From an uncultured Pedobacter sp. (GTDB taxonomy: Bacteria > Bacteroidota > Bacteroidia > Sphingobacteriales > Sphingobacteriaceae), in NCBI GenBank assembly GCA_946478755.1, contig CAMLDJ010000069.1, positions 1-21,265 of the forward strand: a DNA stretch of 21,265 nucleotides, in the 5' to 3' direction. Positions 15,309 to 21,265 of the stretch are shown here, one piece after another. Position numbers and translations under genes: made by a program. The notes beneath the pieces were generated by a model. The model was given only the letters and a program-made list of their open reading frames with translations. It had not been told where the DNA came from and ran no database searches. Every line of letters begins with the position of its first letter. Positions within the stretch are counted from its first letter, which is position 1.

Positions 15309-16578
15309 ACGGGTAGTAATCACAGGGCTGGGTGTTGTTGCCCCAAATGGAGTTGGATTAACTGCATTTACGGAAGCCATTAAAAACGGTATTTCGGGCA
15401 TTAAACATGATCCTGACTTGGAAAGATTACAATTCTCCTGCCAGATTGCAGGACAACCTGAATTAACTGACGAGCTGGTTGCCGGATACTTAACGGATCT
15501 GGAGCGTAGAAATTTTAACAGCAGTGGCATTTTATATGGGATCATTGCTGGATTGGATGCCTGGCGGGATGCGGGATTGCAAGTAACAGACGGCGATGCC
15601 CCGGATTGGGATAGCGGGACCATATTTGGGACCGGCACATCGGGTATTGAAAAATTCAGGGAGGCCATTTACAAAGTTGATGACTTGCAGGTGCGCAAAC
15701 TGGGCAGTACCGTAGTGGTACAAACAATGGCCAGCGGCATCAGCGCTTACCTGGGTGGCAAACTTGGTCTTGGCAACCAGGTAAGCAGCAACTCATCAGC
15801 CTGTACAACTGGAACTGAGAGTATTTTAATGGCCTACGAACGCATTAAATATGGCCAGGCGACAAGAATGCTTGCAGGCAGTACCAGTGACAGTGGTCCC
15901 TATATATGGGCGGGTTTTGATGCCATGAGGGTTTGTACCTTTAAGCATAACCACGAACCAGAAAAAGGCTCCAGACCGATGAGCGCCAGTGCAAGCGGAT
16001 TTGTACCGGGTAGCGGTGCAGGGGCCTTGATTTTAGAGTCGCTCGAAAGTGCCCTGGGCCGCGGCGCTAAAATTTATGCGGAAATACTGGGTGGAAACAT
16101 TAATTCTGGCGGCCAGCGGGGCAACGGCAGTATGACTGCTCCAAATTCAATAGCTGTACAGCGCTGCATACAGATGGCAATACACAGTTCAGGGATCACC
16201 ACCCGGGACGTTGATGCGATTAACGGACACCTAACTGCCACTGGCAAAGATGCCTTGGAGATACAAAACTGGGCCATCGCACTAAACCGTTATGCAGAAA
16301 CTTTTCCTTACGTAAATAGCTTAAAATCGATGATCGGGCACTGTTTGAGTGCGGCGGGAAGCATAGAATGTGTAGCATCGGTGCTGCAACTGCAGCAGGG
16401 TTTTATCTTTCCGTCAATAAACTGTGAAGATCCCCACCCCGAAATAACAGCACTGATCAACAAAAATAAGCTCACGAATAAAATAGTATATCAAAACATT
16501 AATATATTAGCTAAGGCAAGTTTTGGGTTTGGTGATGTGAATGCCTGCATTATCTTTAAAAAGTATAAAAATGGATAG
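15301..16578 (+). CDS. Beta-ketoacyl-ACP synthase (FabF-like)
   Basis: The 425-residue thiolase-fold condensing enzyme has Cys168 in SSNSSACTTGTESIL, His310 in INGHLTATGKDALE, and Lys342 and His347 in NSLKSMIGHCLSAAG. The Cys-His-His triad of elongating ketosynthases is therefore complete. The first His motif is unusual: canonical HGT(S/G)T with a downstream ND is here HLTATGKD. The start overlaps the dehydratase by eight bases and the end overlaps the ACP gene by eight. It would decarboxylatively condense malonyl-ACP with a growing acyl chain carried by the operon ACP. No partner chain-length factor is present, so it likely acts alone as a FabF-type homodimer. Confidence 0.92.
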   Translation: MDKRVVITGLGVVAPNGVGLTAFTEAIKNGISGIKHDPDLERLQFSCQIAGQPELTDELVAGYLTDLERRNFNSSGILYGIIAGLDAWRDAGLQVTDGDAPDWDSGTIFGTGTSGIEKFREAIYKVDDLQVRKLGSTVVVQTMASGISAYLGGKLGLGNQVSSNSSACTTGTESILMAYERIKYGQATRMLAGSTSDSGPYIWAGFDAMRVCTFKHNHEPEKGSRPMSASASGFVPGSGAGALILESLESALGRGAKIYAEILGGNINSGGQRGNGSMTAPNSIAVQRCIQMAIHSSGITTRDVDAINGHLTATGKDALEIQNWAIALNRYAETFPYVNSLKSMIGHCLSAAGSIECVASVLQLQQGFIFPSINCEDPHPEITALINKNKLTNKIVYQNINILAKASFGFGDVNACIIFKKYKNG

Positions 16579-16834
16579 AGAAGAACTACTAGCAAAATTG
16601 AAAGAAATTGTCGCTCCGTATACCCATGACCCTGAAGCTTTAGCAAATATCAATCCCTCGACAGACTTCATTAAAGACCTCCGGATCAATTCTGCAAACC
16701 TGGTTGATATTATATTGGATGTTGAGGAAGAATTTGATATCGAGATTGACAACCTGGAAATGGCACGGATGCTAAACGTAAACGAGACCGTATCAATTAT
16801 AGAAGCTAAACTGAAGACACTTGATAGGCAATGA
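16571..16834 (+). CDS. Acyl carrier protein
   Basis: The start at 16571 gives 87 residues (MDREELLAKLKEIV...), overlapping the ketosynthase stop by eight bases. It is acidic and helical. The phosphopantetheine serine is Ser41 in DLRINSANLVDIILDVEEEF. The canonical DSL is replaced by NSA, with the serine kept and a hydrophobic Val-Asp following, so modification remains plausible. The recognition helix (DIILDVEEEFDIEI) is intact. It should carry the acyl intermediates of the ketosynthase and dehydratase and possibly deliver a starter to the type III PKS. The holo-ACP synthase gene downstream overlaps it, implying dedicated activation. Confidence 0.9.
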   Translation: MDREELLAKLKEIVAPYTHDPEALANINPSTDFIKDLRINSANLVDIILDVEEEFDIEIDNLEMARMLNVNETVSIIEAKLKTLDRQ

Positions 16835-17291
16835 TATTGTTGATTTAAAACAGGCCGCAAAAGAAAGCAACTGGAAAAGAAAAGGATATCTCGAGAAAAT
16901 ATTTACAGCGCATGAGCGGTTCCTGATCCACTCGGCGAAAAATCCTGAAATAATGGTATGGCTGCTGTGGACCATGAAAGAAGCGGTGTATAAGGCATGT
17001 TCAAAGGAAACCACCATCAGATCTTTCAACCCCACTTTTTTATGCAGCAACAACCTGATCCTGCACAACAGCACCGCTACAGGTAATGTAACCCATCAGG
17101 ATACCTTATACTATTGCCAAAGTATACTAACACCTGAATATATCCATACCATAGCAGCAGCAGAAATGGAAAGATTGGATCATGTGGTGCTTAAAATTGC
17201 TGGATATCATGCTTCAGACAGCTCATACAGAAGTACTCATCCAGCTTCTGTGAGTCACCACGGCAGCTACCTTGCACTCATTTATCTATAA
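16821..17291 (+). CDS. Holo-ACP synthase-type 4'-phosphopantetheinyl transferase
   Basis: The 156-residue protein starts at a TTG codon inside the ACP gene (14-base overlap). This start is chosen because it gives the family opening MIGNDIVDL, with the metal-binding aspartates. WTMKEAVYK (50-58) is the second signature, supplying Lys53 and Glu54. The enzyme transfers phosphopantetheine from CoA to the ACP serine, most likely on the adjacent unusual ACP. It is the last gene of the operon. Its final 14 bases overlap the end of the convergent ppx gene, leaving no room for a separate terminator. Confidence 0.88.
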   Translation: MIGNDIVDLKQAAKESNWKRKGYLEKIFTAHERFLIHSAKNPEIMVWLLWTMKEAVYKACSKETTIRSFNPTFLCSNNLILHNSTATGNVTHQDTLYYCQSILTPEYIHTIAAAEMERLDHVVLKIAGYHASDSSYRSTHPASVSHHGSYLALIYL

Positions 17292-18165
17292 GATTCTCCT
17301 CTATCAGCAGGCTAATGATACCGTCTGCAAGGCCAACTTTAGGTACGTAGATTTGCTTAATACCCGTCCATTTTAGTAAAGTAATATAAATCTCGCAGGC
17401 GGGTATAATGACATCAGCCCTGTCTGGGTTCAAACCGAAAACACTAATGCGCTCTTTTAACGAGTGAGAATTGAGCTGGTTATAAAGCGCTTTCAGTTTC
17501 AAAAAAGTTAATGGCATACCATCCTTCTCGTCCGACATACGGAAAAGTTTATTGATATTACCACCCGTACCAATCCCTGCGAGGTTTTTTAAGGATTTGG
17601 TATTTTCCTTCACCCAATTCTTCATTTCCTCCCAGGTTTCATCCTTATCCTGGTTATCAAGAATTCGGATGGTACCTATATCAAACGATTTAGAAGCCAA
17701 CAGAATTCTGTTTACAAAAACGGAAAGTTCGGTACTACCGCCACCTACGTCAATATATAAATAGCTTTTCTTAACATCCAGATTTGCTTCAATATGGTTG
17801 GTATAAATAATGTTTGCCTCACGTTGTCCTTCTATGATCTCCAGATCAAGATCTGTCAGCTTCTTTATTTTCTTAATAATATCCTGACCATTATCAGCTT
17901 CACGCATGGCCGAAGTCGCGCATGCCAGGTATTCTGTAACGTGGTATACCTCCATCAGATTTTTAAATGCTGTCATTGTTTTTAACAGCTCCTCAACTTT
18001 GCGGTCAGATATACGACGGTCCAAAAAGGCATCATCACCCAAACGCAAAGGAACCCGTACCAGCGTATTCTTTTTAAAACCGTAATCGTCTTCATTCTTA
18101 GTGATATCAGCAATTAATAATCTAACCGCATTTGAACCGATATCTATGGCAGCGTATCTTAACAT
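17278..18165 (-). CDS. ppx: Exopolyphosphatase / GppA-type phosphatase (short form)
   Basis: The 295-residue protein is of the ASKHA fold. Seen: the phosphate-1 motif AAIDIGSNAVRLLIADI (5-21), ATSAMREA (83-90), the catalytic-Glu segment EGQREA (112-117), DVGGGSTELS (139-148) and GIGTGGN (197-203). The C-terminal HD-type extension of long E. coli Ppx is absent, so it is a short-form enzyme that removes terminal phosphate from polyphosphate or pppGpp. It is the second gene of a ppk1-ppx operon, four bases after ppk1. Its last codons overlap the convergent phosphopantetheinyl transferase. Confidence 0.9.
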   Translation of the reverse strand: MLRYAAIDIGSNAVRLLIADITKNEDDYGFKKNTLVRVPLRLGDDAFLDRRISDRKVEELLKTMTAFKNLMEVYHVTEYLACATSAMREADNGQDIIKKIKKLTDLDLEIIEGQREANIIYTNHIEANLDVKKSYLYIDVGGGSTELSVFVNRILLASKSFDIGTIRILDNQDKDETWEEMKNWVKENTKSLKNLAGIGTGGNINKLFRMSDEKDGMPLTFLKLKALYNQLNSHSLKERISVFGLNPDRADVIIPACEIYITLLKWTGIKQIYVPKVGLADGIISLLIEENLIDK

Positions 18166-18169
18166 GGTC

Positions 18170-20227
18170 TTATTGATGTTTGTTTTTTAAGTAATTGTAC
18201 GTTTGTACCTGTGCCCTGATCTTTGTTTTCAAATTGTTCTGGTGGTATTTATTGTTGTTTAGCCGGGTGATATCCCTTGCTTTTACATTATCCTGCAACT
18301 GAAACTCTATGATATCCCTGATTTCCTGCCTCACTTCTTCGTCAAGTACAGGAAAACCTACTTCTACCCTGTGTTCAAAATTCCGGCTCATTAAGTCGGC
18401 AGAGGAAAGAAAAATTTCCTCATTTCCATTATTACCAAAAATAAATACCCGGGCATGCTCCAGAAACTTATCGACGATGCTGATGACCGTGATGTTTGCG
18501 CTAAAGTCGGCAATTCCAGGAACAAGTGTACAGATCCCGCGTACAATCAATTTTATTTTTACACCGGCATTGCTGGCCTCATATAATTTCTCTACGATGC
18601 CCTCATCTGCAAGGCTATTCACTTTCAAGATCATATAAGCCGGTTTACCTTGTCTGGATACCTTGATTTCGCGATCTGCCAGGTGATAGAACTTATTTCT
18701 GGATTCAAGTGGCGATACAATCAAATGCTTGAAACCCTTGGCAACTGTCTTCTTGTTCAATGCCTTGAAAAGCTTGATCAGATCCGTGGTAATTTCTTTC
18801 TTTGCCGTAAAAATACTGTGATCACAATACAGTTTAGCGGTTTTCTCGTTAAAGTTACCTGTGGCAAGATTTGCGTAATATACCGCTCTGCCCTTCTCCA
18901 TTCTTTTGACCAGACAAATTTTAGAGTGGACCTTATAATCGGTCAGCCCGTAGTTCACGTGTACACCTTCCTCTTCCAGTCTACCCGTCCAGAAAATGTT
19001 AGCCCTTTCGTCAAACCTGGCCTTTAATTCAACCAGGCAATTGACCTGCTTACCATTCTTGGCTGCATTGATCAAGGCATTAATTACCCTCGAATTTTCA
19101 GCCAGTCGGTATAGCGTGATGCTGATCTCGGTTACTTTTGGATCAATGGCGGCTTCACGAAGAAAAAGGATAATATAATCGTAGGATTGGTAAGGGAGGT
19201 TGATCAGGTAATCCCTACCCTGAAGCTTATTAAAAATACTCTCCGTACGGTGCAGCCCATGCACTTTAAGAGGCACATTTGGTTTGTATTCCAAGTCCTT
19301 ACTCCCAACGTTAGGAAAATCAATAAAATCGCCAAAGCGATGATACTGGTTACCAGGAATCAGACTTTCAGCCTCTATTTTCATTTTATTGATCAGCACA
19401 GTAAGCATCTCGAAGGGCATCTCCGTGTCATACAACAAACGCATTGGTTTTCCCTTTTTACGTTTGTCGAGGCTTGTTCTTAACTCCTCAATAAATTTAT
19501 CGCTGATATTTTTGTCAATATCCAACTCGGCATCACGGGTAAGTTGTATGGAATAGGCCTGCAGAATATCGTAATTAAATACGTAAAAAATATCGTCCAG
19601 GCAGTATTTGATGATGTCCTCGGCCAGAATGATAAACTTTAAGCCATTAGTTTCAGGCAACACCAGAAACCTCGGCAAATCGGGTGGCAACTCAATCAGT
19701 GCATATTTTTCGTTCTTATTGGCCGACTTTTTAGAAAGGCGCACAAAGAAATACAGATAACGGTCTTTGAGTTCCGGAAAGGGCCTTTCCGGATCGATCA
19801 TGATTGGAACAAGATTAGAAAGGATCCTGTCTCGGAAATGATTCCTTACAAATTCACCTCTCGCAACGTTCAACTGGGTATCATTTAATATAAAGATGCG
19901 GTTTTGAGCAAGCTCGTTAATTAGTGTTGCTTTAAACAACTGCTCAAATTTACGCTCTTGTTTCACAACGATATTTTTGATCTCATTCAGAATCTTCTTA
20001 GGGTTAAAACCAAGCAATGCTTTAGCTTTATCATTGAGATTCGTCAGTCTGCTTAAAGTCGCAACCCTTACCCGATAAAATTCTTCTAAATTGGAAGAGA
20101 AAATAGACAGGAACTTTATCCGTTCTATTAAAGGAACAGTCTCATCAGCAGCCTCCTGTAAAACCCGTTCATTAAAATACAACCAACTGATCTCTCTGTT
20201 TAGAAATGGAGCCTTCTTTTTCGTCAT
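18170..20227 (-). CDS. ppk1: Polyphosphate kinase 1
   Basis: The 685-residue protein is of usual length. Seen: the N-terminal domain opening FLNREISWLYFNERVLQEA (8-26), the head region SNLEEFYRVRVATL (45-58), and the two conserved catalytic-domain histidines, His434 in YKVHSKICLV and His591 in FLEHARVFIFG. These correspond to the phosphorylated and second active-site His of E. coli PPK. It reversibly polymerises the gamma-phosphate of ATP into polyphosphate at the cell membrane or in granules. It is followed by ppx after four bases. A hairpin with a T-run lies just upstream of its start. Confidence 0.96.
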   Translation of the reverse strand: MTKKKAPFLNREISWLYFNERVLQEAADETVPLIERIKFLSIFSSNLEEFYRVRVATLSRLTNLNDKAKALLGFNPKKILNEIKNIVVKQERKFEQLFKATLINELAQNRIFILNDTQLNVARGEFVRNHFRDRILSNLVPIMIDPERPFPELKDRYLYFFVRLSKKSANKNEKYALIELPPDLPRFLVLPETNGLKFIILAEDIIKYCLDDIFYVFNYDILQAYSIQLTRDAELDIDKNISDKFIEELRTSLDKRKKGKPMRLLYDTEMPFEMLTVLINKMKIEAESLIPGNQYHRFGDFIDFPNVGSKDLEYKPNVPLKVHGLHRTESIFNKLQGRDYLINLPYQSYDYIILFLREAAIDPKVTEISITLYRLAENSRVINALINAAKNGKQVNCLVELKARFDERANIFWTGRLEEEGVHVNYGLTDYKVHSKICLVKRMEKGRAVYYANLATGNFNEKTAKLYCDHSIFTAKKEITTDLIKLFKALNKKTVAKGFKHLIVSPLESRNKFYHLADREIKVSRQGKPAYMILKVNSLADEGIVEKLYEASNAGVKIKLIVRGICTLVPGIADFSANITVISIVDKFLEHARVFIFGNNGNEEIFLSSADLMSRNFEHRVEVGFPVLDEEVRQEIRDIIEFQLQDNVKARDITRLNNNKYHQNNLKTKIRAQVQTYNYLKNKHQ

Positions 20228-20234
20228 CTATAAT

Positions 20235-20260
20235 CAAAAAAATCCCTGTTAAAAACAGGA
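20235..20260 (-). terminator. Intrinsic terminator-like hairpin between the Lys-rich gene and ppk1
   Basis: On the minus strand CCTGTT-TTT-AACAGG is followed at once by a run of seven T. It ends eight bases before the ppk1 ATG (20227). It can terminate the upstream Lys/Ala-rich gene, but it also lies inside the ppk1 leader, where it could lower readthrough or affect ribosome access. Confidence 0.7.
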
Positions 20261-20337
20261 ATGCCCAAAACTGCGAATTTTATTGTTAAGTAATTGTTAA
20301 TTATCAGGCAATTATCTCCGTTCTGTATAACCGAATT

Positions 20338-21084
20338 TTATTTACCTTTCGAACCAGTTTTAACCTGTTCACTAGCAGTATTATTAACTGAAGGTACTGC
20401 TGTCAACTCAGCAGCTTTTACTGCAACTGGTTTAGTGTTTGGTGGAACTGCTGTTGCAGGTTTTGCGGCTGTTGGCTTTTTGGTAGGCTTAACAGCTACA
20501 CCGACTTTTTTAAGTGCTGCCGTCGCTGCAGTTTTTTTCGCAGATGCTGTTGCGCTGGCTGTTTTATCCACAAGTTTCGGGACCGGTGCCGTTTTCTTTA
20601 CAGGTGATTTCGGTCCTGCTGCAGCCGTTTCATCTTTGGATATGGGTTTGGCCATTACGCTGGCTGCTTTTTCTTCTGTCGCAATGGCCGCAACTTTCAC
20701 ACTTTGCCCTACTGGCTTAGCAACCGTTTTGGCTAGTTCAACCGCTTTTTTGGCTTTTTTAACGTCTTTGGCCAGTACTGTTTGGACCTCCTTCTTTACG
20801 GCTAAACTTTTTTTCCTTGCCTTTTTTATCGCTTTTTTATCCAATGACTTCGCTTCATCCACTTTAATTTCAACAGCTGCTTTAACATCCCGGAACTTTT
20901 TCGACAGTTTACTGGCTACAAACTTACTGACTAACGCTATTTCTTCCCCCATGCGTTCTGCATCCTGCCCTAAACTCTTCACAGTTTCAAAGATTTTGGT
21001 TGCTAAGCTTTTTTGGAATTGTTTTTTAACAATCTTTTTTGCTGCTTTTTTTTGCATTTTTGGCTTAGTGGTTTTCATATGCAT
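20338..21084 (-). CDS. Lys/Ala-rich histone H1-like protein
   Basis: The 248-residue polycationic protein starts at 21084 (a second ATG at 21078 is possible). Residues about 10-60 are a basic amphipathic region (MQKKAAKKIVKKQFQKSLAT, then ETVKSLGQDAERMGEEIALV). The rest is a low-complexity tail of KKA, KPA and VK repeats with Ala, Pro, Thr and Val, as in histone H1 tails, AlgP and the DNA-binding tails of phasin-like granule proteins. It may compact DNA or bind polyanions. Its position immediately upstream of ppk1-ppx raises the idea of polyphosphate binding, which is inference only. Homology assignment of such low-complexity protein is unreliable. Confidence 0.75.
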   Translation of the reverse strand: MHMKTTKPKMQKKAAKKIVKKQFQKSLATKIFETVKSLGQDAERMGEEIALVSKFVASKLSKKFRDVKAAVEIKVDEAKSLDKKAIKKARKKSLAVKKEVQTVLAKDVKKAKKAVELAKTVAKPVGQSVKVAAIATEEKAASVMAKPISKDETAAAGPKSPVKKTAPVPKLVDKTASATASAKKTAATAALKKVGVAVKPTKKPTAAKPATAVPPNTKPVAVKAAELTAVPSVNNTASEQVKTGSKGK

Positions 21085-21099
21085 TTACTTTAATTGTTT

Positions 21100-21107
21100 T
21101 ATATTTG
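21100..21107 (+). promoter_or_regulatory. Candidate -7 box for yajQ
   Basis: TATATTTG matches the TAnnTTTG Bacteroidota -7 consensus, 69 bases before the yajQ ATG, in the 92-base gap between the divergent Lys-rich gene and yajQ. No clear -33 TTTG is visible. Confidence 0.3.
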
Positions 21108-21176
21108 TGGTGTAGATTGTTCGACCAAATACTTTACTAAATCTAATCTATTTTTACATTAAAGCCAATAATAATC

Positions 21177-21265
21177 ATGCCCACTTTCGATATAGTAAGC
21201 AAAGTAGACGCGCAAACACTTGATAACGCGATGAACAATGCAAAAAAAGAGATCCTGAACCGTTA
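21177..21265 (+). CDS. yajQ: YajQ-family nucleotide-binding protein, N-terminal part (runs off window)
   Basis: Twenty-nine codons are visible from the ATG at 21177, staying open to the edge. The start MPTFDIVSKVDAQTLDNAMN followed by NAKKEILNR matches the YajQ (UPF0234) N-terminus, whose consensus opens MPSFDIVSEVD and has VxNAxxEIxxRFD. YajQ proteins are small cytoplasmic proteins with two ferredoxin-like folds; some bind c-di-GMP. The gene is divergent from the Lys-rich gene. Confidence 0.85.
   Translation, partial: MPTFDIVSKVDAQTLDNAMNNAKKEILNR

Noticed and set aside
15033..15668. A 211-codon minus-strand open frame across the dehydratase/ketosynthase junction
   Set aside because: It is a shadow of two clearly functional genes and has Ser/Pro-rich antisense composition.
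20294..21115. A long plus-strand open frame of 273 codons opposite the Lys/Ala-rich gene
   Set aside because: It is the antisense of a low-complexity Lys/Ala coding region: AAA/GCx codons read as Phe/Ala/Leu/Ser. The result is an artefactual hydrophobic protein.
1..21265. CRISPR arrays, tRNA/rRNA genes, transposases, phage or toxin-antitoxin genes
   Set aside because: No regular spaced repeats, cloverleaf-like segments, transposase motifs or inverted-repeat-bounded elements were seen by eye.

Overview
The window looks like chromosomal DNA from a Bacteroidota bacterium, most likely a Sphingobacteriaceae member (Pedobacter- or Mucilaginibacter-like). This is inferred from moderate-to-low GC, A-rich translation starts that mostly lack Shine-Dalgarno sequences, a lipoprotein with a CHRD domain, DUF1572/DinB and Crp-like regulators of Bacteroidota style, and the protein families present. 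No database search was possible.

Layout. (1) 1-3523 is a stress/accessory strip: a partial CHRD lipoprotein, a duplicated PRC-barrel protein, a small hypothetical protein, a tandem universal-stress protein with an unusual N-terminal extension, and two or three tiny basic or hydrophilic ORFs. (2) 3524-3938 is a non-coding stretch with a 9-bp hairpin. (3) 3939-8372 is a tight operon: polyphosphate-type glucokinase (ROK family), gnd, zwf and pgl, ending at a strong terminator shared with a convergent DinB-like gene. It converts glucose, probably using polyphosphate as phosphoryl donor, through the oxidative pentose-phosphate pathway to ribulose-5-phosphate and reduced nicotinamide. (4) 8951-11742 carries three regulators in a row on the minus strand: a Crp/Fnr protein, an AraC protein, and a Crp-like/AraC composite. 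(5) 11943-17291 is a seven-gene, translationally coupled operon transcribed away from the composite regulator: FAD oxidoreductase, methyltransferase, type III polyketide synthase, FabZ-like dehydratase, FabF-like ketosynthase, acyl carrier protein and holo-ACP synthase. (6) 17278-20227 (minus) is ppk1-ppx, the polyphosphate synthesis/degradation pair. (7) 20338-21084 (minus) encodes a Lys/Ala-rich histone-H1-like protein, and the window ends in the first codons of yajQ.

How it fits together. The operon in region 5 is the most interesting part. The flavoenzyme, methyltransferase and type III PKS trio parallels systems that make and tailor phenolic or pyrone lipids. Here it is bundled with its own carrier protein, activating transferase, ketosynthase and dehydratase, which suggests a private acyl-starter line feeding the type III PKS. 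A 13-bp direct repeat with a 21-bp period lies in the divergent control region and is a good candidate operator for the adjacent AraC-type regulator. A second theme is polyphosphate: ppk1, ppx, a glucokinase of the polyphosphate type and a polycationic protein all lie within 18 kb.
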